Assembly: GCF_000982955.1 (NCBI RefSeq)
Contig: NZ_KQ058663.1
Location: 1-51,757 of the forward strand
Reading direction: 5' to 3'
Length of the DNA: 51,757 bases
DNA from: Micromonospora sp. HK10
Lineage (GTDB): Bacteria > Actinomycetota > Actinomycetes > Mycobacteriales > Micromonosporaceae
Positions within the stretch are counted from its first letter, which is position 1. Every line of letters starts with the position of its first letter. The position numbers were made by a program, and so were the translations under genes. The notes below the pieces were generated by a model. It saw only the letters and a program-made list of their open reading frames with translations. It searched no databases and was not told the DNA's origin. Shown here piece by piece: positions 1-21,526 of the stretch.

Positions 1-9662
<9,662 letters not shown>

Positions 9663-9692
9663 CCTGCCGCAGCTCACGGAAAGTGTGGCGAC

Positions 9693-13036
<3,344 letters not shown>

Positions 13037-13040
<4 letters not shown>

Positions 13041-14545
13041 CCGACACCGTCATCATCGCCGGCGCGGGCCCCACCGGCCTGATGCTGGCTCACGAGCTGG
13101 CCCTGCAGCGGGTGCCGGTGGTGGTGGTCGAGCGCCGGCCCGGTCCCACGGACGCGCTGCCCGGCATGGCCATCAACGCGACCGTGGTGGACCTGCTGCA
13201 CCAGCGCGGCCTGATGGACCACGTCGGCGAGTACGGCTTCGAGTTCCCCCGGGCGCACTTCGCGCAGATCTGGCTGGACCCGGTACGGGTGCCGGGCCGG
13301 CACGGCTACAACTTCGTGATCAGCCAGACCAACCTGGTGCGGGTGCTCGCCGAGCGTGCCGCCAAGCAGGGCGCGGAGATCCGCTGGGAGCGGGAGGTGG
13401 TCGACCTCGCCCAGGACGACGCCGGCGTACGGGTCACCGTCCGCTCGCCCGGCGGGCAGGAGGTCCTCACCGGCCGTTTCCTGGTCGGCTGCGACGGTCC
13501 GGAGAGCGCGGTGCGCCGGCTGGCCGGGATCGACTTTCCCGGCCAGGACCTGCCGTTCCTCGGCATCGTCGGGGACCTGGAGGTCGGCGAGGACCATCCG
13601 CTGCTGGCCTACCTCGGTGCCGGCGAGTTCCCCGGTGGCCTGCTCACCGTCGGCCCGCTCGAGCCCGGCGTGGTACGGATCGCCACCGCCGAGTTCGACC
13701 TGCGCCCGGCGGACCGGACCGCACCGGTCACCACCGACGAGCTGCGCGACAGCATCCGCCGGCTGGACGGCGCGGAGCTGGGCGACGCCACGCCGCGCTG
13801 GCTGGGCCGGTGGGACGCGGCGACCCGGCAGGCCGACCGGTACCGGGAGGGCAACGTGCTGCTCGCCGGGGACGCGGCACACGTGCATTTCCCGCTGGGC
13901 GGGCAGTCGATGAGCACCGGCATCGAGGACGCGGTGAACCTCGGCTGGAAGCTCGCGGCCACCGTGCACGGCCACGCCCCCGTCGGGCTGCTGGACAGCT
14001 ACCAGGCGGAGCGGTACCCGGTGGCCGCCCGGGCCGGCCGGACCACGCTGGCCCAGATGGTGCTCCTGCACCCGCTTGGGCACGTCGCGCCGCTGCGCGA
14101 GCTGCTGTCCGAGATGGTGGAGCTGGACGAGGTCAACGAGTTCCTGGTCAAGCTGGCGTACGCGCTGGACGTGGACTATCCGGTCCCGGCCGACCAGGTG
14201 GCGGGCGAGACCCATCCGCTGCTCGGCCGGCGGCTGCCGGATGTGCCGCTGCGCACCGGCGCCGGGGAGACCTCGCTGGCCGAGCTGCTGCACGCCGGCC
14301 GGGGTCTGCTGCTCGACCTGGCCGGCGGGGCCGGGCCGCTGGCACTGCCCGGCTGGGACGACCGGGTGGACGTGGTGGCCGCGGCGCCGTCCGACGAGAT
14401 CGACGCGGCCCGGGTGCTGCTGCGCCCGGACGGCCGGGTGGCCTGGGCGCAGCCGACCGGAACGGACCGGACGGAGCCGACCGAAGGGCTGGGGCGCGCC
14501 CTGGCCACCTGGTTCGGCCCGGCCCGCGCATCGGCGGCCGGCTGA
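13037..14545 (+). CDS. FAD-dependent monooxygenase-fold protein, probable PyrE3-like decalin-forming [4+2] cyclase
   Basis: 502 residues. The ATG overlaps the PKS stop by 4 bp, and an AGGGAG ribosome site lies 6 bp upstream (13025-13030). The N-terminus has the FAD Rossmann motif GAGPTG (residues 9-14). The second FAD motif GDAAH begins at residue 278, followed by a [12 protein letters not shown] segment and NLGWKLA, as in class A flavoprotein aromatic hydroxylases. In that family the segment is more often GGQGLNTGIQDA, so three positions differ here. In spirotetronate and spirotetramate clusters, proteins of this fold (PyrE3 of pyrroindomycin and relatives) form the dialkyldecalin by cycloaddition rather than oxidation. 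Coupling to the last PKS gene supports that role. The FAD fold is certain; the cyclase role is inferred from context, and an ordinary hydroxylase cannot be excluded. Confidence 0.88.
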
Positions 14546-14687
14546 CGGGCCCCGACAGGACGACGCCGGCACGCTGACCGGGCCCCGCGGGACGACGGCG
14601 GCACGCGGACCGGGCCCCGGCAGGACGACGCCGGCACCCCGACCGCATCCGGCCGGACGACGGCGGCAGGCCTGACCGCACCCGGGG
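14544..14687. repeat. Imperfect 32-33 bp tandem repeat, about 4.5 copies
   Basis: Units start at 14544, 14576, 14608 and 14641, with a partial copy at 14674. Each begins GACCG(GG)CCCCG or similar and contains GACGACGCC/GGCGGCA. The first unit overlaps the stop codon of the FAD gene. It sits between two convergent genes, so it may act in transcription termination or be a simple slippage product. No protein is predicted here. The rest of the gap to 14833 is GC-rich sequence with no recognizable gene. Confidence 0.8.
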
Positions 14688-14833
14688 GTTGGCGTCGTCA
14701 GTACGCCCGCCCCCGGGGTCGTCGGACCGCCCCCGCGCCGACGGTGCGCGAGCCCGGCCGTGCCGGCGACCGGCGGGCCGCCCGCCCGGTAGCGGCGCGA
14801 GGACCGGCCGCCGGTGGGCCGGGCCGGCGGCGG

Positions 14834-16375
14834 TCAGGTCACGAGCACCGGCAGCACGACCCGGAAGGTCGCCCCCGCGCCCGGCGCGGTCACCAGTTCC
14901 ACCCGGCCGCCGTGCGCCCGTACCAGCGAGTCCACGATCGCCAGGCCCAGCCCGGCGCCCGCGCCGCCGGCCCGGCTGCGGGAGCTGTCGGTGCGGTAGA
15001 AGCGTTCGAACACCCGCGCCGCCTGTTCGGCGGAGAGCCCCGGACCCTGGTCGGCGACCTCGAGCACCGCTTCCCCGCCGGCCGTGCCGACGCCGATCCG
15101 CACCGGGCTGCCGGCCGGGGTGTGCGCCACCACGTTGCCGACCAGGTTGAGCACCACCTGGCGCAGCCGGGCCTCGTCGCCGAGTGCCGGGGCGCTGCCC
15201 ACCGGCCCACCCCCGGGCCCGGTCAGCGTGATCGGCCGGCCCGGATCGAGCGCGGTCAGGTCGTGCCGGGCGTCGACGGCGAGGGTCCGCAGGTCCATCG
15301 GCGCCGGCCGCAGCGGCAGCCCGCCGACCCCGGCGTCCCCGGCGGCCCCGCCGTCCCGCGCGTCCCCGGCGGCGCGCGCGTCTCCGGCGGCGCGGCCGTC
15401 CCCGGCGTCTCCGGCGGCGCGGCCCAGCGACTCGTCCAGCCGGGCGAGCAGGAGCAGGTCCTCCACCAGCCGGGCCAGCCGGCTGGACTCGGCGGCGATG
15501 TGGGCCATGGTCCGGTCCACGTCGGCCGGTCCGGGCAGGCCGCCCATCCGGTACAGCTCGGTGAAGCCGGTGATCCCGAACAGCGGGGTCCGCAGCTCGT
15601 GGCTGACGTCGGCGACGAACCGGCGCATCCGCGCCTCCGACTCGGCCCGGGCGGTGAACGCCCGTTCGATCTGGGCCAGCATCCCGTTCAGCCCCGCCAC
15701 CAGCCGCCCCACCTCGGTACGCGGCCCGCCCACCGCCGGCACGCGCTGGGCCAGGTCGCCGGCCGCGATCGCGGCGGCGGTCTGCTCGACCCGGCGCAGC
15801 GGCCGCAGGCTCCCCCGGATGGCCGCCCAACTGGTGACGGCGAGCAGCACGAGCAGCCCGAGCCCGGTCAGCAGGGCGACCCGGGTGCTCTGCCCGACCG
15901 TGGCGGTCACGTCGTCCAGCGAGGCGACGACGGCGACCGTGCCGCGCTGGTCGCCGCCGGCCGGGTGCGGCAGCGCGACCACCCGCCAGTCCCGGCCGCC
16001 CTGCCGCACGTCGAACGGGCGGCCGTCGCGGTGCGCCGCCGCTCTCACCCCGACGTCCGGCGCGCTCCCGCCCGGACCGAGGGTGATCACCCGGGTGGTC
16101 CGGCCCGCACTGTCCAGATAGAGCACGTGCAGGTCCCGGGCCAGGTCCAACCGGCCCGCGCCGGCCTGCGCGCCGACGTCGTCGGCCGGCACCGACGGCA
16201 GCCGGGAGACCGCCTGCGCGATCGGTTCCAGCCGCGCGTCGACCTGGCCGACGAGGTGGTCGCGCAGGGTGTGCAGGACCACCCCGCCGCCGACCGCGAG
16301 CCCGACCGCCAGCAGGGTGACCGTGATCAGCAGCAGCCGGGCGGCCAGGGATAGTCGCCCCGGTCGGCGGTTCAC
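14834..16375 (-). CDS. Sensor histidine kinase (two-component system)
   Basis: 513 residues, membrane-bound. Two hydrophobic segments (about 10-35 and 165-187) flank an extracytoplasmic sensor region. HAMP (about 188-240) is followed by HisKA with the phospho-acceptor His259 in VSHELRTP. The HATPase domain shows NLVGNVVAHTP (N box), DQGPGLS (G1) and GLGLAIV (G2). Between HisKA and HATPase lies an unusual Gly/Ala/Asp-rich repeat linker (GDARAAGDA type, DNA about 15329-15423). The start overlaps the response-regulator stop by 4 bp, so the two are translated together. With the neighbouring ABC transporter genes this resembles an antibiotic- or envelope-stress-sensing unit; the signal is unknown. 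Confidence 0.95.
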   Translation of the reverse strand: MNRRPGRLSLAARLLLITVTLLAVGLAVGGGVVLHTLRDHLVGQVDARLEPIAQAVSRLPSVPADDVGAQAGAGRLDLARDLHVLYLDSAGRTTRVITLGPGGSAPDVGVRAAAHRDGRPFDVRQGGRDWRVVALPHPAGGDQRGTVAVVASLDDVTATVGQSTRVALLTGLGLLVLLAVTSWAAIRGSLRPLRRVEQTAAAIAAGDLAQRVPAVGGPRTEVGRLVAGLNGMLAQIERAFTARAESEARMRRFVADVSHELRTPLFGITGFTELYRMGGLPGPADVDRTMAHIAAESSRLARLVEDLLLLARLDESLGRAAGDAGDGRAAGDARAAGDARDGGAAGDAGVGGLPLRPAPMDLRTLAVDARHDLTALDPGRPITLTGPGGGPVGSAPALGDEARLRQVVLNLVGNVVAHTPAGSPVRIGVGTAGGEAVLEVADQGPGLSAEQAARVFERFYRTDSSRSRAGGAGAGLGLAIVDSLVRAHGGRVELVTAPGAGATFRVVLPVLVT

Positions 16376-17103
16376 GGCCCGGTCGCGCGCAGCACGTAGC
16401 CCACGCCGTGCACCGTGGTGATCAGTTTCGGTCGGCCGGTGTCCAGTTTCCGCCGCAGGTAGCTGATGTAGGTCTCGACGATGCTCAGGTCGCCGCCGAA
16501 GTCGTACCGCCAGACGTGGGCGAGGATCTCCGCCTTGGGCACCACCCGGTCCACGTTGGCCATCAGGTGGTGCAACAGCCGGAACTCCGTCGGGGAGAGC
16601 CGGACCGGCCGGCCGCCGCGGGACACCCGCTGGGCGGCCAGGTCCAGCTCCAGGTCGCCGACCACCAACCGGCCCGGTACGGCGGAGCCGGCCCGGCGCA
16701 GCACCGCCCGGATCCGGGCGATCAGCTCGTGCAGGTCGAACGGCTTGGTCACGTAGTCGTCGCCGCCCAGCGTCAAGCCGTTGATCTTGTCCTCGGTGGT
16801 GTCCCGCGCGGTGAGGAAGAGCAGCGGCAGGTGCCCGCCGGCGTCCCGGGCGCCGGCGCGCAACCGGCGGGCCACCTCGAAGCCGTCGAGGTCGGGCAGC
16901 ATCACGTCGAGCAGGACCAGGTCCGGCTGCCGGGTGCGGGCGGCCTCGATGGCCTCGGTGCCGGTGGCCACCGACGTCACCTCGAAACCGGCGAACCGCA
17001 GCGTCGCCGAGAGCAGCTCACGCAGGGTCGGCTCGTCGTCGACCACCAGCAGCCGGTCCGCCGGCTGGCCGGGGCCGCGCTCCGGCTGGGTCACCCGCAC
17101 CAC
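16372..17103 (-). CDS. OmpR-family response regulator
   Basis: 243 residues. The receiver domain (about 17-135) has the acidic pair DD (22-23), the phospho-acceptor Asp66 in LLDVMLPD, and the conserved Lys in KPFD. The C-terminal half is a winged-helix DNA-binding domain (LSPTEFRLLHHLM ... VETYISYLRRKLD ... VHGVGYVLR). It precedes and overlaps the kinase gene. The start is GTG 17103; the in-frame GTG codons at 17100 and 17094 are alternatives. It lies 49 bp downstream of the ABC permease gene in the same direction, so it may be co-transcribed with the transporter and regulate it. Confidence 0.95.
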   Translation of the reverse strand: MVRVTQPERGPGQPADRLLVVDDEPTLRELLSATLRFAGFEVTSVATGTEAIEAARTRQPDLVLLDVMLPDLDGFEVARRLRAGARDAGGHLPLLFLTARDTTEDKINGLTLGGDDYVTKPFDLHELIARIRAVLRRAGSAVPGRLVVGDLELDLAAQRVSRGGRPVRLSPTEFRLLHHLMANVDRVVPKAEILAHVWRYDFGGDLSIVETYISYLRRKLDTGRPKLITTVHGVGYVLRATGP

Positions 17104-17152
17104 CGTCCCGACCGTCGAAGCTCCGTACCCACCGTAGTGCCGGCGCCGGGTC

Positions 17153-17980
17153 TCAGGCGTCCCGGACCCGCAGCGCCGTGTAGGCGGCCACGTAGACCAG
17201 CGCGACGAAGCCCAGCAGCACGGCCATGCCCGGCCAGGGCGGCAGCCCGCCGTCGGTGTCCACCACGAACATCACCCGCTCACCGGCCACCGTCGGCCAG
17301 TACTCGGCGACGGCGTCCCCGATCCCGCCGGGCAGCAACGGCAGCACGGTGGGCAGCAGCGGCAGCGCGACCAGGATGGCGAACGCGCCCACGGTGGCCC
17401 GGACCAGGGTGCCGAGCGCCAGCCCGAGCAGCCCGATCGCGGCCAGGTAGAGCCCGGCGCCGCAGACCGCCCGGGTCACCCCCGGATCGCCGAGGGCGGC
17501 CGTCGGTGCGCCCTGGCCGGCCAGCATCGGCTGGCCGACCAGGAACGCGCCGAACGCGACCGCCTGGCCGAGGACGGCCGCCACCACCCCGTACACCAGG
17601 GCCTTGGCGGCCAGCAGCCGCCCCCGCCGGGGTACGGCGGCCAGCGTGGACCGGATCATGCCGGTGCTGTACTCCACCGTCATCACCAGCACGCCGAGCA
17701 CGCCGAAGAGCCACTGCACCGGGAAGTAGGCGCGCAGGCTGACCAGGGTGGGATCGAACGCGGCCTGCTCCTCGGGAGTGAGCCGGACGAAGCCGCGGGC
17801 GGTGCCGGCGCTGATCACCGCGCCCAGCCCGACCATCGCCACCACCACGGCGACGACGACGAAGCGGGTGGAACGCATGGTGTGGAACTTGGTCCACTCG
17901 GAACGGACCACGTCGGCGAGGGTCGGCCGCCGCTCCGGCGCGCCGGCCGGCGGTGGGGCGAGTGCGATGTCGGCGCTCAT
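17153..17980 (-). CDS. ABC-2 type transporter permease (DrrB-like)
   Basis: 275 residues with about six hydrophobic segments, beginning with a cytoplasmic stretch (SEWTKFHTMRSTR) typical of actinobacterial ABC-2 permeases. The ATG overlaps the stop codon of the ATPase gene by one base, so the pair is translationally coupled. It should form the membrane part of an exporter with the product of 17980-18900. Its location in an antibiotic cluster next to a two-component system suggests export or self-protection. The substrate cannot be read from the sequence. Confidence 0.92.
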   Translation of the reverse strand: MSADIALAPPPAGAPERRPTLADVVRSEWTKFHTMRSTRFVVVAVVVAMVGLGAVISAGTARGFVRLTPEEQAAFDPTLVSLRAYFPVQWLFGVLGVLVMTVEYSTGMIRSTLAAVPRRGRLLAAKALVYGVVAAVLGQAVAFGAFLVGQPMLAGQGAPTAALGDPGVTRAVCGAGLYLAAIGLLGLALGTLVRATVGAFAILVALPLLPTVLPLLPGGIGDAVAEYWPTVAGERVMFVVDTDGGLPPWPGMAVLLGFVALVYVAAYTALRVRDA

Positions 17981-18900
17981 CAGACCAGCTCCTCCGTACG
18001 GGCCGAGCTGAACTCGGCGCTGTCCCGGGTCAGCGACATGAAGGCCTCCTCCAGCGACGTGCGCTGTGGGGTCAGCTCGATCAGCGGGATCGACCGGCCC
18101 GCGGCGACCAGACCGACGGCGGCGCTGTCCATCCCGGAGACCACCAGGGCCCCCTCGGTGCCGGTACGCACGCTCGCGCCCGCCTCGACCAGCAGCGCGG
18201 CCAGCTCCGCGCCGCGTTCGGTGCGGACCAGCACGCTCTGCTCGGTGTGCGCGCGCAGGAACGCGTCGACGCCGGTGTCGGCGATCAACCGGCCGCGTCC
18301 GATGATGATCAGGTGGTCGGCGGTGAGCGCCATCTCGCTCATCAGGTGGCTGGAGACGAGGACGGTGCGGCCCTCGGCGGCCAGGTCCCGGATCAGCGAA
18401 CGGATCCAGACGATCCCCTCCGGGTCCAGTCCGTTCACCGGCTCGTCGAACATCAGCACCGCCGGATCACCGAGCAGCGCCGCCGCGATGCCCAGCCGCT
18501 GGCTCATGCCGAGCGAGAAGCCGCCCACCTGCCGGTCGGCGGCCGCCTCGAGCCCGGCCAGGCCGAGCACCTCGGAGACCCGGGAGCGCGGGATCCCGTT
18601 GCTGCGGGCCAGGCAGAGCAGGTGCTGGTACGCCGTCCGGCCGCCGTAGACGGCCCGGGCGTCGAGCAGCGCGCCGACGTGCCGCATGGGCGCCGGCAGG
18701 TCGGTGTAGCGCCGCCCGCCGACCCGGGCGGAGCCGCTGGTCGGGGCGTCCAGCCCGAGGATCAGCCGCATGGTGGTCGACTTGCCCGCGCCGTTGGGCC
18801 CCAGGAAGCCGGTGACCAGCCCGGGGCGTACCTCGAAGGTGAGGTCGTCGACGGCGGTGGTCGGGCCGTACCGCTTGGTGAGGTGGGTCGTCTCGATCAC
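17980..18900 (-). CDS. ABC transporter ATP-binding protein (DrrA-like)
   Basis: 306 residues, starting at GTG 18900. Walker A is GPNGAGKST, the ABC signature is FSLGMSQR, and Walker B is VLMFDEP followed by NGLDP. After about residue 215 there is a C-terminal extension typical of drug-resistance ATPases of the DrrA group. It powers the permease encoded immediately downstream. The antiporter gene ends 70 bp upstream in the same direction, with a small hairpin between them (18942-18960). Confidence 0.95.
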   Translation of the reverse strand: MIETTHLTKRYGPTTAVDDLTFEVRPGLVTGFLGPNGAGKSTTMRLILGLDAPTSGSARVGGRRYTDLPAPMRHVGALLDARAVYGGRTAYQHLLCLARSNGIPRSRVSEVLGLAGLEAAADRQVGGFSLGMSQRLGIAAALLGDPAVLMFDEPVNGLDPEGIVWIRSLIRDLAAEGRTVLVSSHLMSEMALTADHLIIIGRGRLIADTGVDAFLRAHTEQSVLVRTERGAELAALLVEAGASVRTGTEGALVVSGMDSAAVGLVAAGRSIPLIELTPQRTSLEEAFMSLTRDSAEFSSARTEELV

Positions 18901-18941
18901 GGCGACAGCCTTCCGGACGAAGCTGGACGGGGTACCGAGGT

Positions 18942-18960
18942 TCCTGGGATCCTCCCAGGA
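18942..18960 (-). terminator. Short hairpin between antiporter and ABC genes
   Basis: Perfect 8-bp stem (TCCTGGGA / TCCCAGGA) with a 3-nt loop, 10 bp past the antiporter stop on the minus strand and 41 bp before the ABC ATPase start. No T-run follows. It could be a weak terminator, an attenuator, or an operator for the ABC genes. Confidence 0.45.
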
Positions 18961-18970
18961 TTCGCGGTGC

Positions 18971-20356
18971 TCAGCCGCCGCGCAGGTCGGCCGCGCCCGA
19001 ATGGTCGGCGGTGCCGAGCCGGCGCAGTTCCTCCTCGGCGGTCTGCTCGACCCGGCTCATGGCCCGGCGCAGGATCGGCGGAGCCATCACCGAGGTGACG
19101 ACGGCGACCAGCACCACGATGGTGTACGTCGCGGTGTTGAGCACCCCGAGCCGCAGGCCGACGGTGGCCACCACCACCTCGATGACCCCCCGGGCGTTCA
19201 TCCCGGCGCCCAGCGCCAGCGCCTCCCACCGGTTCAGCCGGCTGCTCCAGGCGCCGAGGAAGGCGCCTGTGAACTTTCCCAGGATCGCCACGGCGATGAC
19301 GGCCAGTGCGGCGGCCAGCACCGGGGCGTCGGCCAGCGCGGTCAGGTCCATCCGCAGGCCCGCGCTGGCGAAGAAGATCGGCGCCAGCACGGCCAGCACG
19401 GTGGTGCGCAGCGGGGCGAGCCGTTCCCGGTCGAGGCCCGGCACGGAGCCGATCACGAAACCGACCACGAACGCCCCGAACACCGCCTCCAGGCCCAGCG
19501 ACTGGGTGACCGCCGCGCCGAGCAGGATCAGCACCACGGTGGTCGCGACCAGCGGCCCGGGGCCGTCCGCGCGGCCGGCGGCCCGCAGCACCGCGGCGCT
19601 GGCCGGACGGCCGACCAGGGCGGCGAAGAGGACGAAACCGAGCACCGCGCAGACCGAGAAGAGCACGGTGCCGGCGCGGACACCGGTGGTGGCGAGGGCG
19701 GAGACCACCGAGAGCAGCAGCCAGCCGCAGATGTCGTCGATGACCCCGGCGGCCAGGGTGAGCTGACCGATGTTGCGGTGCAGCAGCTTCATGTCCAGCA
19801 GCGTCTTGGCGATGACCGGGATCGCGCTGACGCACATCGCCACGCCGAGGAAGAGCGCGAACACCTCGCGATCGGTGCCGGCGCCGAGCAGCGAGCCGGG
19901 CAGCAGGTACGCGGTCGCGACGCCGAGCCCGAGCGGCAGCAGCAGGCCGGCCAGGCTGATCCGGGCGGCGGCGCCGCCGCGCCGGCGGACGAACGCGACG
20001 TCGACCTCCACCCCGGTCAACCCGACCAGCAGCAGCACCCCCAGTTGCCCGACCGCGTCAAGCAGGTGGAACTGCTCGGCCTGCCGGGGCAGGAACCAGT
20101 CGGACACCCCGGGTGCCACCGCGCCCAGCACGGTGGGCCCGAGCAGGATCCCGGTGACCAGCTCCCCCACCACGGCGGGCAGCCCGCACCGGGTGGCGAG
20201 CCGGCCGAGCAGCAACGCCACCAGCAGCAGTGCGCCGAGCCCGAGCAGGAAGACCAGCAGGCTGTGGGCGGGGAGCACGGGGACCGGCGCGACCGCGGCG
20301 AGCACGTCCGGGCCGCCGCCGGTCCCGGGAGCCGTGGCCGGTCCGGCGCCGGTCAC
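18971..20356 (-). CDS. CPA2-family cation/proton antiporter
   Basis: 461 residues and highly hydrophobic, with about 12-13 membrane segments of the Na+/H+ exchanger fold. Visible family features are LPAVVGELVTGILLGP near residue 65, GLTGVEVD, and the helix AAGVIDDICGW, which holds the paired Asp residues expected in cation-binding antiporters. The GTG start overlaps the stop of KAS III-like copy A by 4 bp (GTGA), so the two are translated as a pair. Such antiporters occur in polyketide clusters and are usually assigned to efflux or ion-homeostasis tolerance; that role is inference here. Confidence 0.92.
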   Translation of the reverse strand: MTGAGPATAPGTGGGPDVLAAVAPVPVLPAHSLLVFLLGLGALLLVALLLGRLATRCGLPAVVGELVTGILLGPTVLGAVAPGVSDWFLPRQAEQFHLLDAVGQLGVLLLVGLTGVEVDVAFVRRRGGAAARISLAGLLLPLGLGVATAYLLPGSLLGAGTDREVFALFLGVAMCVSAIPVIAKTLLDMKLLHRNIGQLTLAAGVIDDICGWLLLSVVSALATTGVRAGTVLFSVCAVLGFVLFAALVGRPASAAVLRAAGRADGPGPLVATTVVLILLGAAVTQSLGLEAVFGAFVVGFVIGSVPGLDRERLAPLRTTVLAVLAPIFFASAGLRMDLTALADAPVLAAALAVIAVAILGKFTGAFLGAWSSRLNRWEALALGAGMNARGVIEVVVATVGLRLGVLNTATYTIVVLVAVVTSVMAPPILRRAMSRVEQTAEEELRRLGTADHSGAADLRGG

Positions 20357-21390
20357 GCCACCCAGTCCGGGAGGTGTTCGATGCCGACCACCGCGCAGGA
20401 GAGGGTCACGCCGGGCCCGATGCCGAGCATCAGCAGGTGGTCACCGGGGCCGAGGCCGCCGGTGGCGAGCAGGTGGTCCAGCGCGACGACCTGGTCGCTG
20501 GCGCCGAGGTGGCCGACCGTGCTGCCCCAGGCCCAGGTGGAGTGGGCCATGGTCAGCCCGAGCCCGCCCATCAGCCGCTCGATCAGCGCCCGGGAGAAGT
20601 TCATCGGCGCCACCCGGGTGACGTCGGCGATGCCGATGCCGGCCTCGTCCAGCGTGCGGTGGATCAATGCCACCAGGTTGCCGCCGATCTTCGCCATCGC
20701 GGCGGCGTCGGGACTGTCGGCCAACTGCTTCTGGAACGCCTCGCCGCGGGCCACGAAGTCGACGGTCCGGCCGAGGGTCGCCCCGGGCGGGAAGAGCGGC
20801 TCACCGGCGCGGTGCAGCTCCTCCGCCTCCGGTACGGCGATCGCCCCGACCGCGAGCAGCCGGGCGAAGCCGGGCCGGGTGGTCAGCACCACGGCGCTGC
20901 CGGCGTCCCCGATCAGGTGTTCGTGGCCCGACCGCCAGCGGTCCATCATCGGGGTGCCGAAGTTGTCGGCGGCGACGAGGAGGGCGGTGTGGCGGTCGGG
21001 GTGGGCGTGCAGGTAGCTGGCGGCGAGTTCGAGGGCGGTGAACATGCCGTTGCAGCCGTGGTGGAGTTCGACGGCGAGGCAGGTGCCGCCGGTGAGGTGG
21101 TGTTGCAGGTAGTACTGGGGTTGCCAGCCGTCGGGGCCTTGGTGCCAGGAGTCGGCGTAGAGGAGCAGGTCGAGGTTGGTGGGTGGGTGGTGGGCGCGGG
21201 TGAGGGCCTGGGTGGCGGCGTGTAGGGCCATCTGGGGGGCGGGGGTGTCGCCGGCGACGGCGGCGCCGGTGAGGCCGTGCAGGTCGACCTGCTCGGCGGG
21301 GTAGTGGCCGTCGGCGACGGCCTGTTCGACGCTGACGATGTCGGGTAGCCAGACCCCGATCCCGCTGATGAACGTCTCCGGCGTACGCAC
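20353..21390 (-). CDS. KAS III-like acyltransferase, copy A (ChlB6/CerJ/DpsC-type), proposed aryl transfer to a sugar
   Basis: 345 residues from GTG 21390, chosen because GGGAGGAGAG lies just upstream (21393-21402) and because the other copy starts at the same codon. The thiolase-fold nucleophile is Cys113 in HHGCNGM. Instead of the His and Asn of FabH, the GHLGASD motif gives His294 and Asp299, the Cys-His-Asp pattern of KAS III-like acyltransferases such as CerJ. In chlorothricin biosynthesis a pair of such enzymes handles 6-methylsalicylate: one moves it to an ACP, the other to the sugar. This copy lies away from the aromatic PKS, so the sugar-acylating role is my preferred guess. The first 446 bp are identical to copy B (37143-37588); beyond that the proteins diverge clearly. 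Confidence 0.9.
   Translation of the reverse strand: MRTPETFISGIGVWLPDIVSVEQAVADGHYPAEQVDLHGLTGAAVAGDTPAPQMALHAATQALTRAHHPPTNLDLLLYADSWHQGPDGWQPQYYLQHHLTGGTCLAVELHHGCNGMFTALELAASYLHAHPDRHTALLVAADNFGTPMMDRWRSGHEHLIGDAGSAVVLTTRPGFARLLAVGAIAVPEAEELHRAGEPLFPPGATLGRTVDFVARGEAFQKQLADSPDAAAMAKIGGNLVALIHRTLDEAGIGIADVTRVAPMNFSRALIERLMGGLGLTMAHSTWAWGSTVGHLGASDQVVALDHLLATGGLGPGDHLLMLGIGPGVTLSCAVVGIEHLPDWVA
20945..21390 (-). repeat. 446-bp inverted repeat, arm 1 (identical to 37143-37588)
   Basis: Read base by base, the complement of 21390 down to 20945 matches 37143 to 37588 without a difference. Identity starts at the GTG start codon and ends inside codon 149. It covers the active-site Cys region. Upstream sequences differ, and the downstream halves of the two genes are clearly diverged. 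Gene conversion or a recent partial duplication would explain this. Confidence 0.95.
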
Positions 21391-21442
21391 AACCTCTCCT
21401 CCCGCTCGGGTCCGCCCACTGTGGTCCGGGTGGCTTAAGCGG

Positions 21443-21472
21443 TACCAAGCCCGCATTTGGGCCGGCTTGGTA
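21443..21472. promoter_or_regulatory. Inverted-repeat operator candidate upstream of KAS III-like copy A
   Basis: Nine-base arms TACCAAGCC (21443-21451) and GGCTTGGTA (21464-21472) are separated by 12 bp. The element lies 53-82 bp upstream of the copy A start, in the 136-bp gap after the exporter terminator. It is a plausible binding site for a dimeric regulator of the leftward unit copy A - antiporter - ABC genes. No clear -10/-35 pair is visible. Confidence 0.5.
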
Positions 21473-21478
21473 TGCGGT

Positions 21479-21509
21479 GGGCCCCGCGACCGGGTCGGTC
21501 GCGGGGCCC
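21479..21509 (-). terminator. Strong rho-independent-like hairpin after the MFS exporter
   Basis: Perfect 13-bp stem GGGCCCCGCGACC / GGTCGCGGGGCCC with a 5-nt loop, 17 bp downstream of the exporter stop (minus strand). It has no clear T-run, as is common in actinomycetes. It separates the exporter unit from the copy A unit. Confidence 0.8.
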
Positions 21510-21526
21510 ATCGGCGGTCCGGCCGG

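Noticed and set aside
14544..14687. CRISPR array
   Set aside because: Units are contiguous and imperfect, with no spacers and no cas genes nearby.
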